Shown: one piece after another, positions 9,061 to 18,225 of the stretch
Layout: every line of letters begins with the position of its first letter
Numbering within the stretch: the stretch's first letter is position 1
NCBI RefSeq assembly: GCF_022132145.1
Contig: NZ_JAJISP010000001.1
Span: forward strand, 1,240,001-1,304,000
Length of the DNA stretch: 64,000 nucleotides
Direction: 5' to 3'
DNA from: Pseudomonas sp. MMS21 TM103
GTDB taxonomy: Bacteria > Pseudomonadota > Gammaproteobacteria > Pseudomonadales > Pseudomonadaceae
The notes under the pieces: generated by a model
What the model saw: only the letters and a program-made list of their open reading frames with translations
The model's database searches: none
Told to the model about the DNA's origin: nothing
Program-made: the position numbers and the translations under genes

Positions 9061-10476
9061 TTAGAGCCCGGCGTGGGCGGCGATGGCGGCGGCGACGGCC
9101 AGTGCCAGCTCTTCGGGCTTGCGCTTGATCGAGTACTGGGTCAGTTCCGGGTGGCTTTCGACGAAGCTGGTGTTGAACTGGCCGCTACGAAATTCCGGGT
9201 TGCGCAGGATTTCCTGGTAATAGGCCGCGGTGGTCTTCACCCCCTGCAGGCGCATGTCGTCCAGGGCGCGCAGACCGCGGTCCATCGCCTCTTCCCAGGT
9301 CAGCGCCCAGACCACCAGCTTCAAACACATCGAGTCGTAGTAGGGCGGAATGGTGTAGCCGGTGTAGATCGCCGTGTCGGTGCGCACGCCGGGGCCGCCG
9401 GGCGCGTAGTAGCGGGTGATCTTGCCGAAGCTGGGCAGGAAGTTGTTCTTCGGATCCTCGGCGTTGATGCGGAACTGCAGGGCGAAGCCCCGGTGGATGA
9501 TGTCTTCCTGCTTGACCGACAGCGGCAGGCCGGAGGCGATGCGGATCTGCTCGCGGACGATATCGATGCCGGTGATTTCTTCGGTGATGGTGTGCTCCAC
9601 CTGCACCCGGGTGTTCATCTCCATGAAGTACACCTCGCCCTCGGCCAGCAAGAACTCCACGGTACCGGCGTTCTCATAGCCCACCGCCTTGGCTGCGCGC
9701 ACCGACAGGTCACCGATATAGGCGCGCTGCTCAGGAGTCAGCTGCGGACTGGGAGCGATCTCGATGAGCTTCTGGTTGCGCCGCTGGATCGAGCAGTCGC
9801 GCTCGTACAGGTGCACCACATTGCCGAAGCTGTCACCGAGAATCTGCGCCTCGATATGCTTGGGATTGACGATGCACTTTTCCAGAAAGACTTCAGCCGA
9901 GCCGAACGCCTTGGTTGCTTCGGAGATCACCCGGGGGAAGGCCTGCTCCAGCTCTTCGCGCGAGTTGCAGCGGCGGATACCACGACCGCCGCCACCAGAG
10001 GTGGCCTTGAGCATCACCGGGTAACCGATACGCTCCCCTTCGGCCAGGGCCTCGGTAATATCGGCGACGTTGCCTTCGGTGCCGGGGGTGACCGGCACGC
10101 CTGCCTTGATCATGCTGCGCCGCGCTTCGGTCTTGTCGCCCATGCGGCGGATCACCTCGGCGGACGGCCCGATGAACTTGATCCCGCGCTCGGCGCAGAT
10201 CTCCGCCAGCTCGGCATTCTCGGAAAGAAAGCCGTAACCGGGATGCAGAGCATCGCAGCCGGTTTCCACCGCCAGATTGACCAGTTTGCGCGGGTTCAGG
10301 TAACCGGCCAGGGGATCGTCACCAATGCCATGGGCCTCATCGGCACGCTTGACGTGCAGGGCCATGCGGTCGGCGTCGGAGTAGATGGCCACCGAGCGAA
10401 TGCCCATTTCGGCGCAGGCGCGCACGATACGGACGGCGATCTCGCCGCGGTTGGCAATCAGGATTTTCTTGATCAC
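9061..10476 (-). CDS. pycA: Pyruvate carboxylase subunit A (biotin carboxylase)
   Basis: A 471-residue ATP-grasp biotin carboxylase. It begins with the family signature ILIANRGEIAVRIVRAC, has the glycine-rich loop MLKATSGGGGRGIR (~160-173), EKCIVNPKHIEAQ and the catalytic MEMNTRVQVEHTITEEITG region (~285-305). It carboxylates the biotin carried by PycB. It is first in the pycA-pycB operon and divergent from a LysR regulator. The stand-alone AccC is similar, but the adjacency to pycB makes the pyruvate carboxylase role more likely. Confidence 0.93.
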   Translation of the reverse strand: MIKKILIANRGEIAVRIVRACAEMGIRSVAIYSDADRMALHVKRADEAHGIGDDPLAGYLNPRKLVNLAVETGCDALHPGYGFLSENAELAEICAERGIKFIGPSAEVIRRMGDKTEARRSMIKAGVPVTPGTEGNVADITEALAEGERIGYPVMLKATSGGGGRGIRRCNSREELEQAFPRVISEATKAFGSAEVFLEKCIVNPKHIEAQILGDSFGNVVHLYERDCSIQRRNQKLIEIAPSPQLTPEQRAYIGDLSVRAAKAVGYENAGTVEFLLAEGEVYFMEMNTRVQVEHTITEEITGIDIVREQIRIASGLPLSVKQEDIIHRGFALQFRINAEDPKNNFLPSFGKITRYYAPGGPGVRTDTAIYTGYTIPPYYDSMCLKLVVWALTWEEAMDRGLRALDDMRLQGVKTTAAYYQEILRNPEFRSGQFNTSFVESHPELTQYSIKRKPEELALAVAAAIAAHAGL

Positions 10477-10584
10477 GCGTGCTTCCTCGACCCAGGGGAC
10501 AGACAGACAGTCGTTAGTGACAACTACCCATTCACCCTACGCTCGCGTGCTGGATAATCGAAATCAATAATAATTTGCTTGGCC

Positions 10585-10600
10585 ATAAGTCATAGCTTAT
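10585..10600. promoter_or_regulatory. Candidate LysR-type operator
   Basis: ATAAGTCATAGCTTAT is an interrupted palindrome with ATAAG/CTTAT arms that fits the T-N11-A pattern of LysR-type binding sites. It lies in the divergent pycA/LysR intergenic region, 62 bases before the LysR start. Confidence 0.5.
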
Positions 10601-10661
10601 ACACTCGACTGAAAGCTCCGCCGCAAGGCTTAATCCAGCAGTCCGCCGAACGAGGTACCCC

Positions 10662-11624
10662 GTGCGCAAATCCATGATGCGCATCACCCTGCGCCAACTT
10701 CAGGTGTTCCGCTCGGTGTGCCAGCAGCGCTCCTACAGCCGCGCCGCCGAAGACATGTCACTGACCCAGCCGGCAGTCAGCCTGCAAGTCCGCCAGCTGG
10801 AAGAGCTGCTCGGCCAGCCGCTGTTCGACTACGTCGGCAAGAAGCTCTACCTGACCGACGCCGCCGAGGCCCTGCAACGGGCCAGCGCGGATATTTTTGG
10901 GCGCCTGGAAAGCCTCGACATGCAACTGGGCGACCTACAAGGCTCCCTGCAGGGACAGTTGAGCCTGGCCGTGGAATCCAGCGCCAAATACTTCAGTCCG
11001 CACCTGTTCGCCGCTTTTCGCAGCCAGTACCCGGAAGTCAGCTTGCAGCTGGTGGTGACCAATCACGCCCAGGCCCTCAAGCGCCTGAGCGCCAATCGCG
11101 ATGATTTGCTGATCATGTCCCAGGTGCCGACGGATCTGAATCTGGAGTTCCTGCCCTTCCTCAACAACCCGATCGTCGCGGTGGCACCAGCGACCCACCC
11201 GCTATGCCAGCAGGGGCCCCTGACCCTGCAAGACCTCACCGCCTGGCCACTGCTGGTGCGCGAACGCGGCTCGGGTACCCGCCTGGCCGGCGAGGAATAT
11301 TGCAACCAGAAACGCGCGCACTTCGCCCAGACCCTGGAGGTCGGCTCGACCGAGAGCCAGCTCGAAGGGGTGCTTGCCGGCCTCGGCCTGGCGCTGCTGC
11401 CACGCCATGCCGTGCGCCGCGAACTGGCGTGTGGCGCACTGCGCGAGTTGCCGGTGGCGGAACTGCCATTGCTGCGCAGCTGGTGCCTGGTACATCCGCG
11501 CGGCAAATACCTGTCGCCGGTAGCCCAGGCGTTCTTCGCCTTCGTGCGCGATCAGCGCAGCCAGATCAACGCCCTGGCTGAACGCTTCGCCGAGCCGGCG
11601 CCTGAGCGGCGGTCAGGTAGTTAG
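10662..11624 (+). CDS. LysR-family transcriptional regulator beside pycAB
   Basis: A 320-residue LysR-type protein. The N-terminal HTH (LRQLQVFRSVCQQRSYSRAA, LTQPAVSLQVRQLEELLGQ) covers residues ~8-67; the rest is the periplasmic-binding-like effector domain with the typical GLGLALLPRHAV segment. It is divergent from pycA, so the pyruvate carboxylase operon is the obvious target, and an interrupted palindrome lies between them. The start is a GTG with GAGGT seven bases upstream; ATGs at 10674 and 10677 are alternatives. A LysR gene in this position beside pycA is a recurring arrangement in pseudomonads, as I recall. Confidence 0.9.
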   Translation: MRKSMMRITLRQLQVFRSVCQQRSYSRAAEDMSLTQPAVSLQVRQLEELLGQPLFDYVGKKLYLTDAAEALQRASADIFGRLESLDMQLGDLQGSLQGQLSLAVESSAKYFSPHLFAAFRSQYPEVSLQLVVTNHAQALKRLSANRDDLLIMSQVPTDLNLEFLPFLNNPIVAVAPATHPLCQQGPLTLQDLTAWPLLVRERGSGTRLAGEEYCNQKRAHFAQTLEVGSTESQLEGVLAGLGLALLPRHAVRRELACGALRELPVAELPLLRSWCLVHPRGKYLSPVAQAFFAFVRDQRSQINALAERFAEPAPERRSGS

Positions 11625-11790
11625 CGGCGACCAGCTCCGGGAAATCGATCAATTGCTGCTGCAACTGCCGACGCTCGGCGTAGCTTTCGATGGCGCGGCG
11701 GTATTCCATACGCCGCTGATCGAGCAACTTGCGCCGGCTTTTCGCATCAGTGCTGACGTGTGACTGCGCTTCATCTAAATAACGAGGCAT
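11566..11790 (-). CDS. Small hypothetical protein rich in charged residues
   Basis: A 74-residue frame that begins MPRYLDEAQSHVSTDAKSRR and has GGGAGA nine bases before the ATG. It is Arg/Glu/Gln rich and probably helical, with no signal peptide or membrane segment. Its 3' end overlaps the end of the LysR gene on the other strand by 59 bases, so selection on the overlap could create false coding potential. The amino-acid composition and the ribosome binding site favour a real gene. Function unknown. Confidence 0.55.
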   Translation of the reverse strand: MPRYLDEAQSHVSTDAKSRRKLLDQRRMEYRRAIESYAERRQLQQQLIDFPELVAANYLTAAQAPARRSVQPGR

Positions 11791-11966
11791 ATCAGGTCTC
11801 CCAGGCTGAATAACGGGAGTTACAGAGTCCGCCTGGGATATGACGCTTTGAGGGCAAGACGATGAAGTTGCGATGAACCCGGGCCCCTGCAGCCCATGCC
11901 GGGGACCCGCCGCGGCACTGCAGGTGGAGAACTGCAGAACTCGCTCATCGAAACAGGGACGGAGCG

Positions 11967-12839
11967 CTAGTCCTCGTGCAGCTTCACCGACTTGGGCGAC
12001 AGGCGCAGGCTGCGCAAGCTGCGCTTGACGCTCTTCAGGTGGTTGACCAGGCTCGGCCCGCGGGCCATGGCCACGCCCATGGCCAACACATCGATCACCA
12101 CCAGGTGGGCAATGCGCGAGGTCAGCGGGGTATAAATCTCGGTGTCTTCCTGCACGTCGATGGCCAGGTTGACCGTAGCCAGGTCGGCCAGCGGGGTCTG
12201 GCTGGGGCACAGGGTGATCAGGGTCGCGCCGCTTTCACGCACCAGGTTGGCGGTGATCAGCAGGTCCTTGGAGCGGCCAGACTGGGAGATGCAGATGGCC
12301 ACATCGGTCGGTTTCAGGGTCACCGCGCTCATCGCCTGCATGTGCGGGTCGGAGTAGGCAGCGGCCGTCAGCAGCAGGCGGAAAAACTTGTGCTGGGCAT
12401 CCGCCGCCACCGCCCCGGAGGCGCCGAACCCATAGAACTCCACGCGCTGGGCCTGAGCACAGGCGGCAATGGCACGCTGCAAAGCCTTCGGGTCGAGATT
12501 CTCGCGCACCTCGATCAGGGTGTGCAGGGTGGTGTCGAAGATCTTCAGGCTGAAGTCGGTGACCGAGTCGTCTTCATGGATTGCGAACTGGCCAAAGCTG
12601 GCGCCAGCGGCCAGGCTCTGTGCCAGTTTCAACTTCAAGTCCTGGAAACCGCTGCAGCCGATAGCACGACAGAAACGCACGATGGTTGGCTCGCTGATGC
12701 CGACGCTGTGGGCCAGGTCGGCCATGGAACTGTGCATCACCGCGGCCGGGTCGAGCAGCACATGGTCGGCCACTTTGAGTTCCGACTTGCGTAACAGATG
12801 GCGCGACTGGGCGATGTGCTGCAACAAATTCACGGGCAT
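11967..12839 (-). CDS. RpiR/HexR-like transcriptional regulator
   Basis: A 290-residue MurR/RpiR-family protein. The N-terminal HTH domain is residues ~1-77 (MADLAHSVGISEPTIVRFCR), followed by a SIS sugar-phosphate binding domain (~125-260; VEFYGFGASGAVAADAQHKF and CISQSGRSKDLL). HexR proteins sense 2-keto-3-deoxy-6-phosphogluconate and repress glucose catabolism genes. Here it is divergent from a zwf gene and a HexR-like palindrome lies between them. The absence of pgl, eda or edd nearby suggests it is a paralogue of the main HexR, so I do not assign the symbol. Confidence 0.88.
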   Translation of the reverse strand: MPVNLLQHIAQSRHLLRKSELKVADHVLLDPAAVMHSSMADLAHSVGISEPTIVRFCRAIGCSGFQDLKLKLAQSLAAGASFGQFAIHEDDSVTDFSLKIFDTTLHTLIEVRENLDPKALQRAIAACAQAQRVEFYGFGASGAVAADAQHKFFRLLLTAAAYSDPHMQAMSAVTLKPTDVAICISQSGRSKDLLITANLVRESGATLITLCPSQTPLADLATVNLAIDVQEDTEIYTPLTSRIAHLVVIDVLAMGVAMARGPSLVNHLKSVKRSLRSLRLSPKSVKLHED

Positions 12840-12932
12840 GGGCTCGGGTTGAAATATGACGAATACGTTGTGCCATCTTCATCCGAGAGAGGACTCGGTT
12901 ATGATCGGGGCACGCCGTGGGTGTAGTGACTT

Positions 12933-12947
12933 TGTAGTTATACTACA
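12933..12947. promoter_or_regulatory. HexR-like operator between the RpiR gene and zwf
   Basis: TGTAGTTATACTACA has perfect 6-base arms (TGTAGT/ACTACA) around TAT and resembles described HexR operators in spacing and ends (TGTA...TACA). It lies 93 bases from the regulator start and 45 bases before the preferred zwf start. Confidence 0.7.
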
Positions 12948-12991
12948 TGGTCGACGCCCCCGCACGGCTAAACCGAGTCGGAGTTCCCGCT

Positions 12992-14434
12992 TTGAGCATT
13001 CCCTGCGACATGCTGGTCTTTGGCGGTACGGGCGACCTGGCCCTGCACAAGCTGCTGCCAGCGCTCTACCACCTGCACCGCGTCGGTCGGCTGCACACCG
13101 ACATGCGCATCCTCGCCCTGGCGCGCAGCCAGCACAGCCGCGCCGCCTACCAGGCCCTTGCCGAACGCCGCTGTCGCGCCCAAGTGGCGCGCGCCGACTT
13201 CGACAACGAGACCTGGCAGGACTTCGCCGCACGCCTCGACTACTTCGCCATGGATGCTAGCCAGAGCGCCGATTTCGGCCGCCTGGCCAAGCACCTGGGC
13301 GCCGCCGACGAGCGCGTGCGGGTCTACTACCTCGCCACCGCCCCCGACCTGTTCGAAGACATCGCCTCGCACCTGCAGATCGCCGGCCTGGCCGGGCCCC
13401 ATGCGCGCATCGTGCTGGAAAAACCGATCGGCCACTCGCTGCCGTCGGCGCAGGCGATCAACGCGGCGATCGGAGCGGTATTTGACGAGTCGCGGGTCTT
13501 TCGCATCGATCACTACCTGGGCAAGGAAACCGTGCAGAACCTGATGGCGCTGCGCTTCGCCAACGCCCTGTTCGAGCCAGTGTGGCGCGCCGGGCACATC
13601 GACCACGTGCAGATCAGCGTGTGCGAGACCCTCGGCGTGGAAAATCGCGGCGCCTACTACGACAACGCCGGCGCCATGCGCGACATGATCCAGAACCACC
13701 TGCTGCAACTGCTCTGCCTGGTGGCCATGGAAGCGCCGGTGCGCTTCGATGCCGAGGCGGTGCGCAACGAGAAGGTCAAGGTGCTCGAGGCACTGAGACC
13801 CATCTCCGGTCTCGACGTGCGCGACAAGACCGTGCGCGGCCAGTACAGCGCCGGCAAGATTGGCGGGCAGGAAGTACCGGCTTACTACTTCGAGAAGAAT
13901 GTCGACAACGACAGCGATACCGAGACCTTCGTCGCCCTCCAGGTGGAGATCGAGAACTGGCGCTGGGCCGGCGTGCCCTTCTACCTGCGCACCGGCAAGC
14001 GCCTGGCGAAGAAAACCTCCGAGATCCTTATCCAGTTCAAGCCGGTGCCGCATCAGCTGTTCGGCAACGGCGAGGCCAATCGCCTGCTGATCCGCCTGCA
14101 ACCGGAGGAGTGCATCAGCCTGCAACTGATGGCCAAGAACCCCGGCAAGGGCATGCACCTGGCGCCAGTCGAACTGGACCTCAACCTGGCCCAGGCGTTT
14201 CGCCAGAAGCGCCGCTGGGACGCCTACGAGCGCCTGCTGCTGGACGTGATCGAAGGCGACTCGACACTGTTCATGCGCCGCGACGAAGTCGAAGCGGCCT
14301 GGAGCTGGATCGATCCGATCATCAATGGCTGGCAGCAACACCACCAGAGCCCGCGACCCTATCCGGCCGGCAGCAGCGGGCCGGAGCAAGCCAACCTGCT
14401 GCTGGAACTGGCGGGACGCAAGTGGATGGAGTGA
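12992..14434 (+). CDS. zwf: Glucose-6-phosphate 1-dehydrogenase (paralogue not linked to pgl/eda)
   Basis: A 480-residue enzyme oxidising glucose 6-phosphate to 6-phosphogluconolactone with NAD(P)+. The nucleotide-binding loop is VFGGTGDLALHKLLPALYHL near the N-terminus and the substrate site RIDHYLGKETVQNLMALRFAN is present at ~170-190. The glycine-rich loop has GGTGDLALHK instead of the common GATGDLAxRK. I take the TTG at 12992 as start, since GGAG lies eight bases upstream and an ATG at 12947 would put the operator palindrome inside the coding region. No pgl or eda follows, unlike the main hex operon of pseudomonads. Confidence 0.9.
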   Translation: MSIPCDMLVFGGTGDLALHKLLPALYHLHRVGRLHTDMRILALARSQHSRAAYQALAERRCRAQVARADFDNETWQDFAARLDYFAMDASQSADFGRLAKHLGAADERVRVYYLATAPDLFEDIASHLQIAGLAGPHARIVLEKPIGHSLPSAQAINAAIGAVFDESRVFRIDHYLGKETVQNLMALRFANALFEPVWRAGHIDHVQISVCETLGVENRGAYYDNAGAMRDMIQNHLLQLLCLVAMEAPVRFDAEAVRNEKVKVLEALRPISGLDVRDKTVRGQYSAGKIGGQEVPAYYFEKNVDNDSDTETFVALQVEIENWRWAGVPFYLRTGKRLAKKTSEILIQFKPVPHQLFGNGEANRLLIRLQPEECISLQLMAKNPGKGMHLAPVELDLNLAQAFRQKRRWDAYERLLLDVIEGDSTLFMRRDEVEAAWSWIDPIINGWQQHHQSPRPYPAGSSGPEQANLLLELAGRKWME

Positions 14435-14522
14435 ACGGACGCATGCGGCCTTGACCCGCCGAAGATGCCGTGTGGGAGTCAGGCGGGTGGCGCTGTGGCA
14501 TTGCCACCCAGCGGGGCGTGGC

Positions 14523-14909
14523 TTACTTCAGTGAACTCAGGAAGCTGATCAGGTAATCCTGTTCTGCCGGATCGGTGATGGAGACATGACGCATGCGGGT
14601 GCCCGGAACCAACGCCTCGTTGTCGCTGATCCACTTGCGCAGGTTGTCTTCACTCCAGGTGATCCCCGAAGCCTGCATGGCTTTCGAGTAGGCGAAACGG
14701 GGCACGGAAGCCGCCGGACGACCCACCACACCAAACAGGCTGGGGCCGAAGGCGTTCTCGCTGGTATCCAGCGAGTGGCACGCCGTGCAGTGGTGGCTGA
14801 ACAGCTGGCGGCCGGCCGCTTCCATGCCGCCCTCTGCTGCCTGGACCAACGGGGCCGCAGCCAAAGCGGTGCATAACAACGCCAATGATGATGACAGACG
14901 CATTTTCAT
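14523..14909 (-). CDS. Exported class-I c-type cytochrome
   Basis: A 128-residue periplasmic cytochrome c. It begins MKMRLSSSLALLCTALAAAP, a signal peptide with probable cleavage after VQAA. A single haem attachment motif, CTACH, lies at ~residue 40, with FGPSLFGVVGRPAASVPRF and a C-terminal methionine (GTRMRHVSI) as likely axial ligand. The pattern matches small cytochrome c550/c552-like electron carriers. Its partner oxidase or dehydrogenase is not apparent nearby. GAGAGGG precedes the start. It converges with zwf. Confidence 0.88.
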   Translation of the reverse strand: MKMRLSSSLALLCTALAAAPLVQAAEGGMEAAGRQLFSHHCTACHSLDTSENAFGPSLFGVVGRPAASVPRFAYSKAMQASGITWSEDNLRKWISDNEALVPGTRMRHVSITDPAEQDYLISFLSSLK

Positions 14910-15117
14910 TCTGTAATTCCCTCTCTGATGACTAGGCAATAACAGTATATTTTGTAGGCCTTTTGTACGGCTCTTGTACAAAAGCCGCAATTGCATGGCA
15001 CCAAAGTACTTTTCTGGAGCAAGCCAGGGACGGCGCCCGATTGCGCGAGGGCGCCCTGGAGGGAAGGGTGGGGGCGCGCGCAGGTGCAGGAGCCAATAGG
15101 CTGGCTCCCGGGTCACC

Positions 15118-17994
15118 TCAGCGAGCGTCGGCCTGGTCGCGCAGCAACTGGGCGAATTGCTCCGCCGGCACCGGTTTGCTGATCAGGTAGCCCTGAATCT
15201 CGTCGCACTGCTGGGCCTTGAGGAAGTCCATCTGCGCCTGGGTTTCCACGCCCTCGGCGACCACCTTCAACTCCAGGCTATGGGCCATGACAATGATCGC
15301 GCGGGTAATCGCCGCATCCTCGCCTCCGAGCGCCAGATCGCGGATGAAGGTCTGGTCGATCTTCACGTAGTCCACCGGGAAACGCTTGAGGTAGCTGAGC
15401 GAGGAGTAACCGGTGCCAAAGTCGTCGATCGCCAGTTTCACCCCCAGATCACGCAGCTGCTGGAAGGTGCTGATGACGCTTTCGACGTTGTCGAGCAACT
15501 GACTCTCGGTCAACTCGAGTTCGAGAAACTGGGGCGCCAGGCCGGTTTCGTCGAGCACCTGGCGCACCAGGCTGGTCAGTTTGCCCTGGCGCAACTGATG
15601 CACCGATAGGTTCACCGACACACGGATCTGCGCCAGGCCCTGCAGCTGCCAGTCCCGCGCTTGCTGACATGCGCGGCGCAGGACGAACTCGCCGATCGGC
15701 GCGATCAGCCCGGTCTCCTCGGCCAGGCCGATGAAATCCCCCGGAGGCACCAGGCCGCGCTCCGGATGGCGCCAGCGCACCAGTGCCTCGGCGGCATTCA
15801 GACTGTCGTCGGCCAGGCACAGCTTGGGCTGATAGAACACCTCCAGCTGGTGCTCGTCGATCGCCTTGCGCAGCTGGGTTTCCAGCTGCAGGCGCTCCAG
15901 GGTGCAGGCCTGCAGGTTGTCGGTGAAGAACTGGAAGGTATTGCCGCCCAGGTGCTTGGCGTGCTGCATGGCCATGTCGGCCTGGCTGACCAGGGTGGAG
16001 ATCTCCCGCGCGTTGTCCGGCAGCAGGCTGATGCCCAGGGAGGCACTGACCACCAGCTCCTGGCCGCCGACGGTCATCGGCAGGCGCAACTTGGCCAGCA
16101 GGCGGCTGGCCATGCGCGCCAGGGTCGAGAGGCTGCCATAGGAATCAAGCAACACGGCGAATTCATCGCCGGACAGACGCGCAATGGTGTCGGCCTCGGG
16201 CATTGCCTGGCTCAGGCGCCGGCTCATCTGCCGCAGCAATTGGTCGGCCACTTCATGGCCCAGGCTGTCGTTGAGCCACTTGAATCGATCCAGGTCGACA
16301 TGCAACAGGGCCAGGCCGCGCCCGCTCTGCCGCGAACGCTGACTGGCCTCGTGCAAGCGAGACTTGAACAGGCTGCGGTTGGCCAGGCCGGTGAGTTCGT
16401 CGTAGTGCGACAGATAGCGCAGACGCTCCTCGGCCTCGCGCCGCGACGACAGGTCGGCAAAGAACCCGACGATATGACTGACCAGCCCGCGCACATCGCG
16501 CACCACCTTGAGCTGCAGCAGTTGCGGGTAGAGTTCGCCGTTCTTGCGCGTCTCGATCAATTCGCCTTGCCAGTGGTCGCCGCGCTCCAGCTCCAGGCGG
16601 ATCAGCTGATATTGGTGACGCGTGTCGCGGCTGCTGATCAGGCTGGCGACACTCTTGCCGAGCACATCTTCCTGGCGATAGCCGGTGACCTGGCTGAATG
16701 CCTGGTTGACCGCCAGCAGGCGGTAATCCGGATCGAGAATGACGATGCCTTCGCTGGCCGCCTCGAACACCGTAGCGGCCAGCCGCTGCTGCTCTTCCTG
16801 CTGCTTGCGCGAGGTGATGGTGCGCCGCGTACCGAGCATGCGCAGCACCCGGCCCTGGGCATCGCGCTCCACTGCGCGGCCGCGATCCTCGACCCAGACC
16901 CAGTGGCCATCGGCATGTTTGACCCGGTATTCGATCTGATAACCGTCGCTGCGACCTTTCATGTGCTCGACCAGGGTCCGGCGCAGCAACGGCAGATCGT
17001 CCGGGTGCAGGCGCGGCTTGAGGTCGCGCAACATGGCCTGCACCGCCTCGGGTTCGAGACCGAAGATTTCCTTGAGCTGCGAGTGGTGCACTTCATCGCT
17101 CTGCAGATTCCAGTCCCACAGTCCCAGCTCGCTGGCCTCCAGGGCCAGGGCCAGGCGCGCCTCGCTCTTGCTCAGGGCGTGGGTGGCGTCATCCAGCTCC
17201 AGGGTGCGTTCGGCCACGCGCATTTCCAGCTCATCATGGGCCGTGCGCAACTTGCCTTCGGCCCGGCGGCGCTGCTCGACTTCGCGGGCCAACTCGTCAT
17301 TGAGTGCCTCGGCCTGATGCCGGGCGTGTTCCAGACGGCCTATCAGCCCCTGATTCTGGAAGCGCTGCAACAGGCTGCGCAGCACCAGGCGGTTGACCTG
17401 CCAGGCCACCACCAACAGGGCCACCAGCAGGATGCCACCGAGCATGCCCCAGCTGCGCTGCAGGCTGTGCTCGCTGAGCAGCAAATACGCCACAGAAGGC
17501 AGCAGGCAGGGCAAGGCGAAGGTCAGGAACGCCGACAGGCTGACGGCATAGGCCACGCTGGCGGACAGGATCGCCGCGGCGATCAGGCCGTAGACCAGAC
17601 CCTGCTGGTAGAACACATCGGCCGGCACCAGGGCGATGGCGGCGAAGGCCAGGGTCAGACCCGAGGCACCGGCGCCAAACAGGAAGTTGCGCCGCCAGTG
17701 CGCTTGCACCTGGAGGCTCGGTTCGGCGCGATTGAAGGCGCTGACCTGAAGCAGGCGCAGAACGGCCAGCAACACCAGCCAGATCAGCCAGCCGGAGAGC
17801 AGGACACGGCTCTGCGGCGCCCAGAGCAAATAGGCGCAGGCCAGGCCATTGAGCAGCATGAATAGCGTAGGCACCCACGAGCCCTGATACAGCAGGCGGG
17901 TACGTTCGATGGCGATATCCGTGGCGAATTGCTGACGAATCTCGTGTGCACTGTCCGGCGTCAGTTCGGCAGCGGCGCTAGCGGTCTGGGTCAT
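15118..17994 (-). CDS. Membrane-bound PAS-GGDEF-EAL cyclic-di-GMP protein
   Basis: A 958-residue inner-membrane signalling protein. The N-terminus (~1-215) carries about six hydrophobic helices, then a short coiled coil, two PAS-like domains with PAC motifs (~275-530), a GGDEF domain (~535-690) and an EAL domain (~700-950). The diguanylate cyclase signature is SGDEF rather than GGDEF and there is no RxxD inhibitory site. The EAL motif is intact (EALVRWRHP), with [13 protein letters not shown] downstream, so phosphodiesterase activity is more certain than cyclase activity. It ends close to the cytochrome c gene but there is no obvious functional link. Confidence 0.92.
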   Translation of the reverse strand: MTQTASAAAELTPDSAHEIRQQFATDIAIERTRLLYQGSWVPTLFMLLNGLACAYLLWAPQSRVLLSGWLIWLVLLAVLRLLQVSAFNRAEPSLQVQAHWRRNFLFGAGASGLTLAFAAIALVPADVFYQQGLVYGLIAAAILSASVAYAVSLSAFLTFALPCLLPSVAYLLLSEHSLQRSWGMLGGILLVALLVVAWQVNRLVLRSLLQRFQNQGLIGRLEHARHQAEALNDELAREVEQRRRAEGKLRTAHDELEMRVAERTLELDDATHALSKSEARLALALEASELGLWDWNLQSDEVHHSQLKEIFGLEPEAVQAMLRDLKPRLHPDDLPLLRRTLVEHMKGRSDGYQIEYRVKHADGHWVWVEDRGRAVERDAQGRVLRMLGTRRTITSRKQQEEQQRLAATVFEAASEGIVILDPDYRLLAVNQAFSQVTGYRQEDVLGKSVASLISSRDTRHQYQLIRLELERGDHWQGELIETRKNGELYPQLLQLKVVRDVRGLVSHIVGFFADLSSRREAEERLRYLSHYDELTGLANRSLFKSRLHEASQRSRQSGRGLALLHVDLDRFKWLNDSLGHEVADQLLRQMSRRLSQAMPEADTIARLSGDEFAVLLDSYGSLSTLARMASRLLAKLRLPMTVGGQELVVSASLGISLLPDNAREISTLVSQADMAMQHAKHLGGNTFQFFTDNLQACTLERLQLETQLRKAIDEHQLEVFYQPKLCLADDSLNAAEALVRWRHPERGLVPPGDFIGLAEETGLIAPIGEFVLRRACQQARDWQLQGLAQIRVSVNLSVHQLRQGKLTSLVRQVLDETGLAPQFLELELTESQLLDNVESVISTFQQLRDLGVKLAIDDFGTGYSSLSYLKRFPVDYVKIDQTFIRDLALGGEDAAITRAIIVMAHSLELKVVAEGVETQAQMDFLKAQQCDEIQGYLISKPVPAEQFAQLLRDQADAR

Positions 17995-18225
17995 AGGCTA
18001 TTTTCTTGTAATGGGTGCCTAGGTCGGCGGAGCATACCCGAGCTAGACGCATCGCCCAACAATCATCGGTGCAAAATGATAGGCCCATCAAGCAACTTGG
18101 CACGTCCAGAATGACCTGCGACATCCACCCGGCAAGGTGACTTACCGGTCGTCCACGGCCCCCCGTGTAATCACGCGCGGCTTCGCCGGTTTGCCCTCGT
18201 TGTCGCCGCCGCCTAGAATGCCGCG

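Noticed and set aside
8029..10557. 842-codon open frame antisense to pycB and pycA
   Set aside because: Spans both carboxylase genes and their gap; it is a high-GC shadow without motif.
10585..10600. Calling the LysR palindrome a firm operator
   Set aside because: The T-N11-A pattern is loose and common by chance; kept only as a candidate with modest confidence.
14485..14509. Inverted repeat GGGTGGC/GCCACCC between zwf and cytochrome c as a terminator
   Set aside because: No T-run on either side, and the arms are short and GC-rich, so chance is likely.
15661..17865. 734-codon open frame antisense to the GGDEF-EAL gene
   Set aside because: Gln/His-rich shadow translation; the sense strand has clear domains throughout.
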